Origin: Portunus trituberculatus
Taxonomy: Eukaryota; Arthropoda; Malacostraca; Decapoda; Portunidae
Length of the DNA stretch: 64,000 bases
Assembly (NCBI RefSeq): GCF_017591435.1
Contig: NC_059256.1
Location: 12,726,811-12,790,810, forward strand
Direction of reading: 5' to 3'
The notes beneath the pieces are model-generated. The model did not search any database, had not been told where the DNA came from, and saw only the letters and a program-made list of their open reading frames with translations. The position numbers and the translations under genes were made by a program. Below are positions 12,563 through 23,212 of this stretch, one piece after another; position 1 is the first letter of the stretch, and every line of letters begins with the position of its first letter.

Positions 12563-13072
12563 CTATCGTGGCAGCAGGACGCCACACTGCACCACAGTCA
12601 CCTCAGTAATGGGGCGGTGCTGGGCTGCCTCCTGCACCACGTTTAGCCCACGCACCACCTCACCAAACACATTAAAAACACCAGCACCAGGATGCCACTC
12701 CCGGGTGGTGATGCTGAACTGAGCACCATCGACTTCACTACACCACCCTGGCCAGCTGACAGCCCCCACCTTGCCTGACCTCCAGTAGTCATAGTGGTCA
12801 AGGTCAGGCAGTAGGGCGGCTCCTCCCGTCCCACCATTGGCCTCATAGTCACCTCCCCACACACACTCCCCCGGCCACCCCACACCCGGCACCTCAAACA
12901 GCCTGGTGTTGGCGTAGCAGGCGCCCCGCTGCCCCGAGCACAGCAGCACAAAATGCCGGCCTAGGGGGGTGTCACGGACCAGACTCACCACCACCCGCCG
13001 CGCCGCACTGCCGGGCCACGCCAGGTCTAGGAACGCTTCGCAGGGCGGGGAGGCCGGCATCACTTCCCCCAT
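12563..13072 (-). CDS. RING-cyclophilin protein A, exon 5 (cyclophilin-like domain)
   Basis: Last exon, 169 codons plus TAG, with acceptor gtattctag|ATG. The fold signature is of the cyclophilin-type peptidyl-prolyl isomerase family: AFLDLAW near the start (beta 1), VVVSL, HFVLLCSG (in place of the usual ENFRALC-like helix), WGGDY (GGD of the QGGD motif), AQFSITT (the SQFFI motif) and NVFGEVVRGLNVV (the VFGKVxxG motif). Length is normal for one cyclophilin domain. The catalytic arginine of the FHR motif and the QGGD glutamine are replaced, so isomerase activity is doubtful. It may be a ligand-recognition domain. It joins exon 4 in phase 0. Confidence 0.85.
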   Translation of the reverse strand: MGEVMPASPPCEAFLDLAWPGSAARRVVVSLVRDTPLGRHFVLLCSGQRGACYANTRLFEVPGVGWPGECVWGGDYEANGGTGGAALLPDLDHYDYWRSGKVGAVSWPGWCSEVDGAQFSITTREWHPGAGVFNVFGEVVRGLNVVQEAAQHRPITEVTVVQCGVLLPR

Positions 13073-13078
13073 CTAGAA

Positions 13079-13081
13079 TAC

Positions 13082-13126
<45 letters not shown>
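13079..13126. repeat. (AGT)n in intron 4 of RING-cyclophilin gene A
   Basis: Trinucleotide run filling most of the 86-bp intron at 13073-13158. Confidence 0.95.
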
Positions 13127-13127
<1 letters not shown>

Positions 13128-13158
13128 CTGGTGTTATTGTCATCCTGTCTTAACCCAC

Positions 13159-13338
13159 CTGCAGGATGAGTGCGTGGGGAGGCGGGGGCGGGGCCTGCAG
13201 GGAGTGGAGGTGCAGGCGGCCGTGTTGTAGGCTGATTCTGGCGTGCCGAGTTTGTCCCTCCACGTCCTGGACGGCCAAGATGAGGCCAGCCTTCACCAGG
13301 CCCCTGGCACGCTGCGTCAGCCTCAGCAGCTCCTCCGC
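13159..13338 (-). CDS. RING-cyclophilin protein A, exon 4
   Basis: Sixty codons between acceptor cctgcag|GCGG and donor CTGCAG|gtgggt. The product starts AEELLRLTQRARGLV and ends PHALILQ, and aligns along its length with exon 4 of the plus-strand paralogue (34307-34492). No named domain; it links the coiled coil to the cyclophilin-like domain. Both flanking introns contain (ACT)n runs in the sense direction. Confidence 0.8.
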
Positions 13339-13364
13339 CTGCAGGAAGTTGCCACCAAATAGTA

Positions 13365-13386
13365 ATTGTAGTAATAGTATTAGTAA

Positions 13387-13442
<56 letters not shown>

Positions 13443-13516
13443 ATAGATGTCGTAATAGTAGTAATAGTAATAAATTTAATAGTAGTAGTAGTAGTGGTAG
13501 TCGTAGCAGTGGTAGC

Positions 13517-13550
<34 letters not shown>

Positions 13551-13665
13551 ACAGATGTCGTAATAGTAGTAGCAGTGATAGTCGTAGCAGTAGTAGCAGT
13601 AGTAGTAGTAGTCGTAGAAGTAGCAGTTATAGTAGTAATAGTAATAGATGTAGTAGTAGTAAGGA
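13365..13665. repeat. (AGT)n imperfect microsatellite in intron 3 of RING-cyclophilin gene A
   Basis: Several hundred bases of AGT/AAT trinucleotides just upstream (in the sense direction) of the exon 4 acceptor. Confidence 0.95.
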
Positions 13666-13703
13666 GAAAGGTTGTGCTGTACCTGGTAAGCCTGAGAGAG
13701 GCA

Positions 13704-13925
13704 AATGGTACAGTGGAACCATGCGTGCTTTGGGATCCGAGGGGTCTCCAAGCGCACGGGTTCGAATCCTGTCCACGGTCTGAGTGTAGGTTGGGCTTCC
13801 TCACTCAGGGCAAGGGTTTCCTAGCGGGTGGGCTTTAAGATAGGAGGTACCCCAAAAAGTATCCTCTTTAGCCCAGAAATGCCCGTGAAAAGCCCACATG
13901 GTATAAATAAAAAAAATAAAAAAAG
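13704..13925 (+). repeat. tRNA-derived SINE, family A
   Basis: Copy with A-box (tggtacagtgg), B-box (gggttcgaatcc) and A-rich 3' end, inside intron 3 of gene A in antisense orientation. Confidence 0.85.
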
Positions 13926-13973
13926 GAGATGGAAAGGTTGACATAGCCACCATGCTAAGAATTTTGCAGGTTT

Positions 13974-14397
13974 CGAGTAGAAAACGTTGCTAATTAGAAT
14001 CAGACATGCCTAAAATTCACAGATTAAAATAGTTTGAATACTTGAGGCTAGTAAAATAGTAGACCTTTATTTCTTCATTATTGACCAATGTATCACCACT
14101 CAAGGACAAAAGGCATATAGTCAATATTTTGTCAAACCTCCTTTTGCGGTGATTAACGCTTCGATACGCCTTGGCATACTATCAATACCTGACTGAACTG
14201 CCTCCTGGATTTGTGGATGATGATTCCAGACATGAATTATCTTCTCAATCAGTTGATATTTCGTTGTAATGATTCACTAATTGTCACTTCTCTCTTTATC
14301 AGCTCACATGCATTTTCTATAGGATTCTTAACTGGTGAATTTTCTGGCCAGGAAAGTAGAGGAACATTCTTAATTAATGAACGTTTTCTACTCGTAA
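13974..14397 (-). mobile_element. Tc1/mariner transposase relic between short inverted repeats
   Basis: On the minus strand the sequence reads WPENSPVKNPIENACELIKRE (about 14360-14290), a degraded WPxxSPDLNPIEN motif with the last acidic catalytic residue. Downstream is a QEAVQS...MPRRIEALI...GGLTKY C-terminus (about 14210-14110). A 14-bp perfect inverted repeat (cgagtagaaaacgt) lies at 13974-13987 and 14381-14394. In-frame stops make it dead. The DNA-binding half is missing. Confidence 0.75.
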
Positions 14398-14919
14398 CAT
14401 GCAAGATACCAAGAAAGCGTTATGGAAGTGTTTACATACTTCCATGAGACAACTGTATAGTGCATCGTCTACTTTTGAAATGCGTGACATAACCAAACCA
14501 TCTTATAGCCAGGCGCCAGACACAGTGGAGGAGAGGGGTGTAAAATTCCTGCTATTAACCCGTGTTTCTGAGTCCGTTCGCTATACACTACGGTGCGGCG
14601 GGTCACAAAGTTAACATGACAAAATATTAAAATAAGTTATCTAATTGTTTTTATATCGTCTTGACATCCTCCGTAAGCCTAAATAAAAGTACATGTGTCA
14701 GGTAGTTTAACATTACCACCTGCATGCACCCTCTCCACGCTCGCTCCGCTAACCAGAACCTCCATAAACGTGAAAAACTTGAATGAAAGACACTAAACAT
14801 TGTGAAACGAGGTGCGTGAACGAAAGCCTTAGAGAAAGTAAGGAGCGGGTTGGTAGTTTGAGCCTGTGAGATGAACCGTTCAACTGTTCCGCTGTCGTAA
14901 GCAAATGTGAATCTAAAAT
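14398..14919. other. intron sequence without recognisable feature
   Basis: Part of intron 3 of RING-cyclophilin gene A (13339-17682). No exon or repeat family is recognised here. Confidence 0.55.
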
Positions 14920-15207
14920 CCAGAGGTGCCAGATGCAGGGAAATTACTTTGTTTTTAGAGAAATTTTGACTATGACACGGAAGAAAAATCGCTAAAAAGG
15001 GTAAGTTATGGAGAGAAATATTAGCTTTTACGTTTTTTTTACCCGTGAGTGAATCAATAATCTCGTGTTTTGACCGTGAATATGTAGAAATAATTTAGTG
15101 TTTTGTATGTTCTTAATTCCTGAACGCAACAAATAAGGAAGTTCAATTGAAAAGGGAAATTTTAGCTTGTATGCAGGGGAATATTGGCTATATAGTCGAT
15201 CTGGTAG
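14920..15207. repeat. GCCAGAT-type MITE, near-complete copy
   Basis: Ends are gaggtgccagatgc on the left and the reverse complement of gctaccagatcgac on the right, with a shared body (aaattttgac, acccgtgagtgaa, aatatgtagaaataat, ttagcttgtatgcag). About 290 bp, no coding capacity. Confidence 0.75.
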
Positions 15208-16030
15208 CTGTGTGTGTATCAGTGAATCATTGCGTCCTGCCACTCCACTGCTCAACCTGGCGAGACAAAGTATTATTCTCTTAAAAATGTCTTCTGCTGT
15301 AGGAAATTATTGAATCACTCACTCACAGGGTAAAAAAAAGCCAACGCCTATGCTTCCTCAGCCGCTGTAACGCTGCTATTTTTGCAGAAGCTAATAGATA
15401 GATAGATAGATAGGTTTATTGTCACACTGGATACAAAATACAATATGAAATTTCTTTTGGCAATTGATCTCATCCATTTGTTAAGACTATAATATAATTT
15501 ATACATTAAAACTTCAAATTATAGTGTGCTAATTACTGTACCATAATCACTCACTAGATCTGTGTACGTCCATACCTCCAGAAGGCTGCCTTGGTACTGA
15601 GGCATCTGCTATCTGAATGAAGTGAACCAGACGTGTTGAGACTCATTCGGTTGGAACTATGCAGATTCAAAATGGCTTGATTCAAATGATTCTTGGTGTA
15701 AAAACCTCTCTCTATATAAAAATAATGTAATAGTAATAATATCTTAATAGACCACATATAGCCCAGCGACTTACACAGTTTTCAAGTCAATGACATTTCT
15801 TACTACGCTGTCATTTGTCATTTTCCGATATTGAGCGCATTTAATGTTAATAAAAAGTTAAGTCAGTCTTCTAAAGTCACAAGTCATAAGCGGTCATTCA
15901 TAGTAAAGTGTTTCTGAGGAAATTTCTCCTCCTTCGTTCACAGAAGGATGTTTTTCTAACCATTAGCAAATAGCCAGTTATTCCAATACATGAAAAGGGA
16001 GAGAGAAACATTCATGCGAACTTTGAATTC
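15208..16030. other. intron sequence, mostly featureless
   Basis: Contains a short (TAGA)n at about 15390-15411. Otherwise AT-rich with no exon seen. Confidence 0.55.
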
Positions 16031-16033
16031 TAG

Positions 16034-16330
16034 GGAGGCGGTGGCGTAGTGGATAAGGTGGTGGTGGTGGTGGTGGGATCGGGCAGACATCCACACGTAA
16101 GTTCGAATCCCACCACGTACCGCTTTGAAGCTATGCCATTTGTGGAGTAGTTTAAAGTTACCTACCTGCCATCATGATACTCAAAGATGCGCTTGGGTCT
16201 TGATATGGGCCCTAATATGCCCACCACTATAAATTAAATTGCCTGCGCTACTAATGGGAGGAAGCTTAACAGCGCCTTCAATACTCTTTAAGCATACCTA
16301 CAGACGCTATAGGCCATAACAAAATAAATA
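16034..16330 (+). repeat. tRNA-derived SINE, family B
   Basis: Head ggcggtggcgtagtgg (A-box) with B-box gttcgaatccc near 16100. The body has tttaaagtta, aagatgcgctt, atatgcccacca, ctaatggg and a taggcc end followed by an AAATA tail. Confidence 0.85.
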
Positions 16331-16434
16331 AATAAGATGAGTGCTAACTACAGATCAATATTAATTCTTCCGTGTGTCAGTAAATCTTTAAAAAAAATGG
16401 CATGCAAAAGACTGATGGACTACATTAACAAAAC

Positions 16435-16560
16435 TTCCTCACTCAGGCCAACGGTTTCCTAGCGGGTGGGCTTTGAGATAGGAGGTACCCTTAATAAGTA
16501 TCCCCTTTACCCCAGAAATTCCCGTGAAAACCCCACATAGTATAAGAAAAAAAAAAAAAT
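16435..16560 (+). repeat. tRNA-derived SINE, family A, 3' part
   Basis: Body from cctcactcagg to the A-rich tail; the tRNA-like head is missing. Confidence 0.8.
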
Positions 16561-16567
16561 ACTGTAT

Positions 16568-17331
16568 CCTATAGGCCGACTCAAATATGAAGGCCGCTGA
16601 GAGGGGGTGAGGAACCTAACAGGGATTCCCCGGCTGTAGCACATGTTTCGATCTCATTATTAACTTACATCTTAATGAACCGTCATAAAAGTGTATTCCT
16701 CTAAATTTGTACTAAGGATGTATAGAGAGCTTTGAATATTGTTTTAGTGTAATGAAGACAATGATTTTGTATAGATACCACAAAATGTAGCACCACTGCT
16801 CTCCAGCGTTGCTACTTTTCAAGGTCAACCTCACTGACCGCTGATAATCCCCAGGTCAAATCGAGTCACTCCTCCCCTCCCTGTCGCTCAGGATGGAAGG
16901 TGAATATCTCGTCCGCGCTACTCGCCATCGCAACCTTCATAGTTAAGAGAAATTAATTATTTACAGCGTCAACAAGTTCTGCTTAGAGGAGAAGGCAAAG
17001 GGAGCACCTATAATTGATTTCTCCAAAGCTATTGCCCGAACAGCAAGAGCAACAAACGTCAGTGAGAGAACTGTTCAACGAATCTGCTCTGGCATCAATC
17101 AAGCCTGCGAGACACAGCCTGCATTTTCATCACCCCAAAAGAGTATATAATAATAAGAAACAGGAGGAAGTAACATGCCAGAGAGAAAGAGAGAGAGAGA
17201 GAGCAGGAGAGATGGGTGTTTCTCCACACTTCAGTGTTAATCCTTTAATTGGGGCTGCGACGTTTGGCGACGCCGCACCCGGGGAATCCCCGTTAGGTCT
17301 CCCTCCCCCCTTGAGCGGCCTTTATATTTGA
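16568..17331. mobile_element. element with ~65-bp inverted termini
   Basis: Left end ggccgactcaaatatgaagg to about 16632 is the inverted complement of the right end (about 17267-17331, ending atttgagtcgg). It is flanked by TATA on both sides. The 760-bp interior has no convincing transposase. It may be a foldback or MITE-like element in intron 3 of gene A. Confidence 0.6.
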
Positions 17332-17337
17332 GTCGGA

Positions 17338-17576
17338 CTATAGACAGAATAGGAATGAGATGTTAAAGAAATCCTTGTGCAGCCAGGGTGGGGGAGGAGG
17401 GAAGAGGGGAGGCATGCAGTCAGCAAGATCAGTAGAGCAGTTAGCATGAAAATAGCGCTAAAAGATAGAAAGAGATGCAACATTCCGGCGGTGAGAAAGA
17501 GGCTGAAGACAGTCAGTCAGAGGAGGGGAGTTGATGAGACGAAAAGCTTTTGATTCCACCCTATCTAATTATCAAC
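17338..17576 (-). mobile_element. LINE 3' tail fragment
   Basis: Close copy of the tail region of LINE copy 1 (gacagaataggaatga...gattccaccctatcta). Confidence 0.8.
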
Positions 17577-17682
17577 CGATCTCCAAGAGTGGCCACTGTT
17601 ACTTTTTTCCATAAATAGAATTATTACTGCGACTTTTTCCCTGATACTTTCTTTCCCAGCAGCGGGCAGGGTAGACACTCAC

Positions 17683-17838
17683 CTTAAGGGGTGGCGCCAG
17701 TCTCTCCGCGGCTGCAGCAAAGGGCGCCAGGAGCGTGGAGTCCATGGCAGCAGCAGGAGTAGTGACCGCTGCCTCCATGGCTGTCTGTGTGGCAGCGGAG
17801 GTGGCGGCCTGCAGGACTGCACGGGATGAATTCGCCAT
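17683..17838 (-). CDS. RING-cyclophilin protein A, exon 3
   Basis: Fifty-two codons, phase 0 at both ends (acceptor gtttcag|ATGGCG, donor CTTAAG|gtgagt). The product is Ala-rich (ANSSRAVLQAATSAA...). It aligns at its start with exon 3 of the plus-strand paralogue (33294-33521), which is longer through an Ala/Thr repeat. Probably a helical continuation of the coiled coil. Confidence 0.8.
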
Positions 17839-17862
17839 CTGAAACACGGCACGGCAGTCAGC

Positions 17863-17944
<82 letters not shown>
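17863..17944. repeat. (GT)n microsatellite in intron 2 of RING-cyclophilin gene A
   Basis: Perfect GT tract 24 bp upstream (sense direction) of the exon 3 acceptor. Confidence 0.97.
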
Positions 17945-17946
<2 letters not shown>

Positions 17947-18303
17947 TACTGGTTGGAGATGAGTTCCAGTTTATAATGCTTTATTAGGTAAAGTGTAGGA
18001 ATAAGTGAGCATTGTACTGCAGAACACCATTCATTCTCAAGGTGAACAATGAAGTGTTTGGGGAATGCTAGTTGTCTGTCATGCTACTTGGCGTTTATTC
18101 TTAATCCTTCAACGCTGTTCTGGGTCAAGCACGTGTGTTGGACTACAACATTGCATTCGTATGGATACTGGTTGTACATGTATGTAGTGCAGTAGCTATA
18201 GCTTAAAGTGTGCCCAGTAAACAAACAGACTAAGACAAGGTAAGTAGCCGTGGTCAGAAGAGTGAGTGAGGTGCAAGCACACCAGGTGTGGGGACACACT
18301 CAC

Positions 18304-19035
18304 CCTGGCGACGGTGGTGACCACGTGGACGTCAGGAATTACTGCCTCCCTCTCCTCCTCTTCCTCCTCCTCCACCTCCACCAGCAGTTGGTCTGCATTC
18401 TCAATCACCTCGTAAGCTTCCTGGCGTGTTGCGGGGGTGAGCAGTGTCTCCAGCGCGGCGTGCAACGCCTCCTCTCTCTGCCGCACCTTCTCTTTCCTGC
18501 CCTCCACGCGGGACTCCTCTCGACTTATCACTTCCCGGGCACCCTTGCTCTGGTCCATCAGCGTCTGCAGCTCGTCCTCTAGTCGCTGCTGACGGCCACC
18601 CCACCCACCCAGGGTTGTCAGGTAGTCTGCCAGCTGTCTCTGCTCCTCCTGGCAGGAGCGGATGGCAGCCAGTATCTTGGCCTCTTGGTCCTGCAGCAGA
18701 GACTGAGTCTTCCTGCTGAGTCCCGCTGTCGGCCTTGGCGCAGGCTGTGTCACTGGCGCCAGGGCTGTCAGCTCCTTCCCTGCCTTGAGTGGCACAGAGG
18801 CCAGTCCTCTCATCTTCTTGATAAAGGCCTCTGTGATGTAGGAGATAGGGAACTGCCCTGTCTCGGGCAGGGCGTGACTCGTCCTGCATGTGGGGCAGGT
18901 GATGACTTCCTGCTCCTCCTCCAGTTCATTAATGCACGGCGTGCAGTGGGTGTGGCCACACGGCAGAGTGCGTGGCCGCCTGAGGGTGTCGTCAAAGGTG
19001 ATGAGACACACTGGACAATCTTCTACGTTGTCGTC
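18304..19035 (-). CDS. RING-cyclophilin protein A, exon 2 (RING and coiled coil)
   Basis: This exon supplies residues 2-245 of a predicted 526-residue protein (244 codons, phase 0, acceptor cctgcag|GACGAC, donor GCCAGG|gtgagt). A C3HC4 RING finger uses Cys8, Cys11, Cys27, His29, Cys32, Cys35, Cys48 and Cys51. RING fingers recruit E2 enzymes, so it is probably a ubiquitin E3 ligase. Residues 52-104 hold no B-box zinc motif. From about 105 a Gln/Glu/Arg-rich coiled coil runs to an acidic Glu tract near 225-235. With exons 3-5 the order is RING, coiled coil, linker, cyclophilin-like domain, similar in layout to primate TRIM5-cyclophilin fusions but without the B-box. Target and role are unknown. 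The reading frame is intact in all five exons. A divergent paralogue is at 31741-35103. Confidence 0.88.
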
Positions 19036-19112
19036 CTGCAAGAAAGAAGCGGCGGCGTGAGGGACACACTCCACACAGCGCGGCAGGCTGCTCACGGCCC
19101 ACAACAACCGCT

Positions 19113-19144
<32 letters not shown>

Positions 19145-19366
19145 CCATCAGTGTGGGAGGACTGACGGCAGCAGCAGCAGCAGCAGCTGAAGACACAAGT
19201 AAAGCCTTCCCTGGGTGGTAGTGTGCTCCAGGGAAGGAGGACACTGAGGGACTGGCAGGTGTAGGAGTGAAATAGTGCATGGGTGTGCAGGATGTCTGGT
19301 GCAGGAAGGAGGGAACACTCACTGCCATTCCCCATTCCAACACTGACCGCTCACCCCAACACTCAC
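19036..19366 (-). other. intron 1 of RING-cyclophilin gene A
   Basis: A 331-bp intron (donor gtgagt, acceptor cctgcag). It contains CAG/CTG runs at 19114-19139 and 19167-19190 that are CTG on one strand and CAG on the other and could pair. Confidence 0.7.
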
Positions 19367-19369
19367 CAT
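19367..19369 (-). CDS. RING-cyclophilin protein A, exon 1 (start codon only)
   Basis: The ATG (19369-19367) is followed at once by a strong donor (ATG|gtgagt). Joined to exon 2 it gives MDDNVEDCPVC. The same arrangement (gccATG|gtgagtgttgg) is present at 31741-31743 in the paralogue, which supports it. The 5'UTR upstream is CAG/GCTGCTGCC-rich (about 19370-19420). Confidence 0.75.
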
Positions 19370-19385
19370 GGCTCTGGCTGCTGCC

Positions 19386-19416
<31 letters not shown>

Positions 19417-19419
19417 CCC

Positions 19420-20257
19420 TTCCTTCAGGCAAGTGGTGGTGGTGGTGGTGGTGCACTCCCTGACTCTGGCTGTCTTGCTGTGGCTGAGTCGTGAGAGTGG
19501 CCACAGCGGCCGTCACACTCCGCTTCCTTGTTCCTGCCTGGATGGAGATGCGATTCACGTCACTCACGCGTCAAAGTTATAGGAGGAAATGAGCGCATGA
19601 TGGAAATGATGGAAAATAAATGTTATAGGAGTGAGGTGGTGCGGAGAAGGGAGGCCAGGACAGCACCAGATTGCACTACACTTTGTACACTCTTCCCCCT
19701 TCACTTCTCGCAAACTGAAGCAAAACACAGCATATTATTTTGTATGGAGTAGTTTTACACTTAGAATGAGTTGAAGTGTCACATCCCTGCATTGTGAGGA
19801 GTGAGAGGCAGCAATGGCCGGAAGGAAGGCAAGAAACATAACTATGCCGTACTAACGATAAGGACACATGAAGACGTATCACAGCAGCTGGACGCAACAA
19901 TGAACACCATGTAACAGTAGCAGCAGCAGTAACAGTAGCAGCAGCAGCAGTAGTAGTGAGTGAATGAGTGTGAAATGCTAGCGGGGTGACGAAGGAAGCA
20001 GAGGCCAGCGTCAATATGCACCTGTGTGAGGAATGACAGGTGGACAGCTTGACAGGTGGACGCGTGAACGAGGAGGTGCAGTCATATACACTTAGCTTTG
20101 TCGCGTCACAGCACTGCCAGAAGTACTACCACACCACACCACACACCACTCCACACTACACTACAATACAGTACTACTAGCAAAGATATTGACTCACTCA
20201 CGGCAATACTCAAGTCACTGATAACAAGAGAGATAACACCGGGTTTCTATCGCGACA

Positions 20258-20288
<31 letters not shown>

Positions 20289-20560
20289 CATTACTATCTG
20301 ATAACCACCATTGCTTCCCAGAACACGCCACACCACGCCCACTGCACCACCACGCCACAACGCCTAGCTGATACACCAAACATTTCTCTCCCAGACCAAT
20401 CACCACACATTCTTGTCCGTCATTCACTCAATGATAGAATGAACAGAAACCGGAGTGATTTTCTGCGTTATTGTCGGTAAGAAGGAACTTAGGCCAGTGT
20501 ACAAAGAGTCCCTTATGTCAGTACCTCTGAGATGCACTCCCCAGACAGTCTCAGCCTCAG
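19420..20560. other. 5' flank of RING-cyclophilin gene A, no other gene
   Basis: Presumed 5'UTR and promoter region of gene A. Contains (AGC)n/AGT patches at 19918-19960, CACAC/ACCAC-rich sequence at 20128-20170 and an (AC)n at 20256-20290. No clear TATA box found. Confidence 0.5.
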
Positions 20561-20562
20561 AC

Positions 20563-20623
20563 TTTTTTTTTTTTTTTTTTTTTACATTACAAGGGCACTG
20601 GCCAAGGGCAAACACAGTGTTGG

Positions 20624-20656
<33 letters not shown>
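20563..20656. repeat. T21 and A32 homopolymers facing each other
   Basis: A T run (about 20563-20583) and an A run (20624-20656) are separated by about 40 bp containing ggccaagggcaaacac. It lies just beyond the 3' end of the LINE at 20700-22790 and may be its tail. Confidence 0.85.
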
Positions 20657-20660
<4 letters not shown>

Positions 20661-20699
20661 GCTGGTTGCCAGGCCCTGTTAAAAGAAAAGTAGAAAGAG

Positions 20700-22790
20700 A
20701 AAAAACAGAAAAATCTAAAAGGAGGGTCCAGTTAACGTAAGAGGTGTCTTGACACTCCTCTTTTGAAAGAGTTTAAGTCATAGGCAGGTGGAAATACAGA
20801 CACAGGTAGAGAGTTCCAGAGTTTACCAGTGTAGGGAATGAAGGAGTGAAGATACTGGTTAACTCTTGCATTAGGAAGATGGACAGAATAGGGATGAGAA
20901 GAAGTAGAGAGTCTTGTGCAGCGAGGCCGCAGGAGGGGAAGGCATGCAGTTAGCAAGTTCAGAAGAGCAGACAGCATGAAAACAGCGGTAGAAGACAGAT
21001 AAAGATGCAACATTGCGGCGGTGACTTAAAGAATCAAGACAGTCAGTTAGAGGAGAAGAGTTGATAAGACGAAAAGCTTTAGATTCCACCTTGTTTAGTA
21101 AAGCTGTGTGTGGATCCCCCAGACATGAGAGCCATACTCCATACACGGGCGGATAAGGCCCTTGTACAGAGCAAGCAGCTGGGAGGGAGAGAAAATGGAC
21201 GAAGACGCCATAGGACACCTAACTTCTTGGAAGCTGATTTAGCAAGAGTAGAGATGTGAAATTTCCAGTTTAGATTTTTAGTGAAGGATAGACCGAGTGT
21301 GTTTAATGTAGAGGAGAGGGAAGTTGAGTGTTATTGAAGAAGAGAGGATAGTTGTCTGGAAGGTTATGTCGAGTAGATAGTTGTAGAAATTGAGTTTTTG
21401 AGGCATTGAACAAAACCAGGTTTTCTCTGCCCCAATCAGAAACAAGTGAAAGATCAGAAGTTAGGCGTCCTATAGCATCTCGCCTTGAGTCATTTAATTG
21501 TTGTTGGGTTGGGCGTCTGTTGAACGCTGTTGAATAATGCAGGGTGGTATCATCAGCATAGGAGTGGATAGGGCATTGAGTCAGATTTAGGAGATCATTG
21601 ATGAATAATAGAAAGAGAGTGGGTGATAGGACAGAACCCTGTGGAACACCACTGTTGATAGTTTTAGGGAAGAACAGTGACCGTCTACTACAGCAGCAAT
21701 AGAACGATCGGAAAGGAAACTGGAGATGAAGGTACAGAGAGAAGGATAGAATCCGTAGGAGGGTAGTTTAGAAATTAAAGATTTGTGCCAGACTCTATCG
21801 AAGGCTTTCGATATGTCAAGGCCGACAGCAAAGGTTTCACCGAAGTCCCTAAAAGAGGATGACCAAGATTCAGTTAGGAAAGTAAGAAGATCACCAGTAG
21901 ATCTGCCTTTACGGAAACCATACTGGCAATCAGAGAGAAGGTTGTGAGCTGATAGATGCCTCATTATCTTCCTATTAAGGATAGACTCAAAGGCTTTAGA
22001 AAGGCAGGAAATCAAAGCTATAGGGCGGTAGTTAGAAGGATTGGAGTGGTCACCTTTTTTAGGGACAGGTTGAATGTGAGCAAACTTCCAGCAAGAAGGA
22101 TAAATAGAAGTAGAGAGACACAGATGAAAGAGTTTGACCAGGCAGTGAGCGAGTTCGGAAGCACAGTTTTTGAGAACAACAGGAGGGACTCCATCCGGAC
22201 CGTAAGCCTTCCGAGAATCAAGGCCAGAGAGGGCCAGGAAAACGTCTTTATAAAGAATTTTAATTTTAGGGATGAAGTAGTCAGAGGGTGGAGGAGTAGG
22301 AGGAATATGCCCAGAATCATCCAAAGTTGAGTTGGTAGCAAAGGTTTGAGCGAAGAGTTCAGCTTTAGAAAAAGAAGAGACAGCTGTAGAGCCATCTGGA
22401 TGAAGTAAAGGAGGGAAAGACGAAGAAGTAAAGTTGTTAGAGATATTATTGGCTAGATGCCAGAAATCTCGAGAGGAGTTAGAATTGGAAAGACTTTGAC
22501 ATTTTCTATTGATGAAAGAGTTTTTAGTAAGTTGGAGAATAGATTTGGCATGATTACGGGCAGAAATATATAGGGCATGAGTTTCAGCAGTTGGATGGCT
22601 ACGGAACCGTTTGTGAGCCGCCTCTCTATCATTGACAGCACGAGAACAAGCAGAGTTAAACCAAGGCTTTTTAGCTTTAGGGTTAGAGAAAGTATGAGGA
22701 ATGTATAGCTCCATGCCAGAGATAATCACCTCTGTTATGCGCTCGGCACAAAGAGAAGGATCTCTGACATGAAAACAATAATCATCCCAA
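20700..22790 (-). mobile_element. jockey/CR1-like LINE relic, copy 3, with reverse transcriptase
   Basis: This is the best preserved RT of the family in the window. The minus strand frame at 22729-21587 gives GPDGVPP, PVPKKGDHSNPSNYRPIAL, QYGFRKGRSTGD and VGLDISKAFDRVWH, the conserved fingers and palm motifs of non-LTR reverse transcriptases. The frame breaks before the catalytic FADD-type box. The 3' ORF tail (ARVNQYLHSFIPYTGKLWNSLP) is in shifted frames at about 21218-20732. The endonuclease is missing (5' truncation at about 22790). Not active. Confidence 0.9.
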
Positions 22791-22983
22791 ACTTAGGGAA
22801 GCCACAATTCTACTCAGCGGGGTCTGCTCCTCTTGTACTGATAACATGACAAGTTCGAGATCGTGTAGAAAGTTTGGGGTAAACTAAGAAGAGGTTGGAC
22901 AATGAGAGAAAGTAAAAGAACAAAAGTTAGTTGGTTGTCCACTTAGCGTAGAGTTAAATTGCCTCTTTTTTCTTCTTTTTTCT

Positions 22984-23187
22984 GTACCATGTGGGCTTTT
23001 CACGGGAATTTCTGAGCTAAAGGTGATACTTTTTGTGGTACCTCCTATCTCAAAGCCCACCCGCTAGGAAACCGTTGCCCCGAGTGAGGAAGCTACACTC
23101 AGACCGTGGACAGGATTCGAACCCATGCGCTTGGAGACCTCTAGTATCCCAAAGCATGCATGGTTCCACTGTACCACGGCGGACCCC
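22984..23187 (-). repeat. tRNA-derived SINE, family A, reverse copy
   Basis: Full-length reverse-complement copy, ending at ccacggcggaccc. Confidence 0.85.
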
Positions 23188-23212
23188 CAAATTGTCTCTT
23201 TTTTTAATTTCT

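Noticed and set aside
18685..19221. 178-codon plus-strand frame
   Set aside because: It is antisense to the RING exon, which has splice sites, domain motifs and a paralogue.
21587..22729. Intact reverse-transcriptase gene
   Set aside because: Conserved motifs are clear but the frame is lost before the catalytic aspartate box and the endonuclease is missing; it is a LINE relic.
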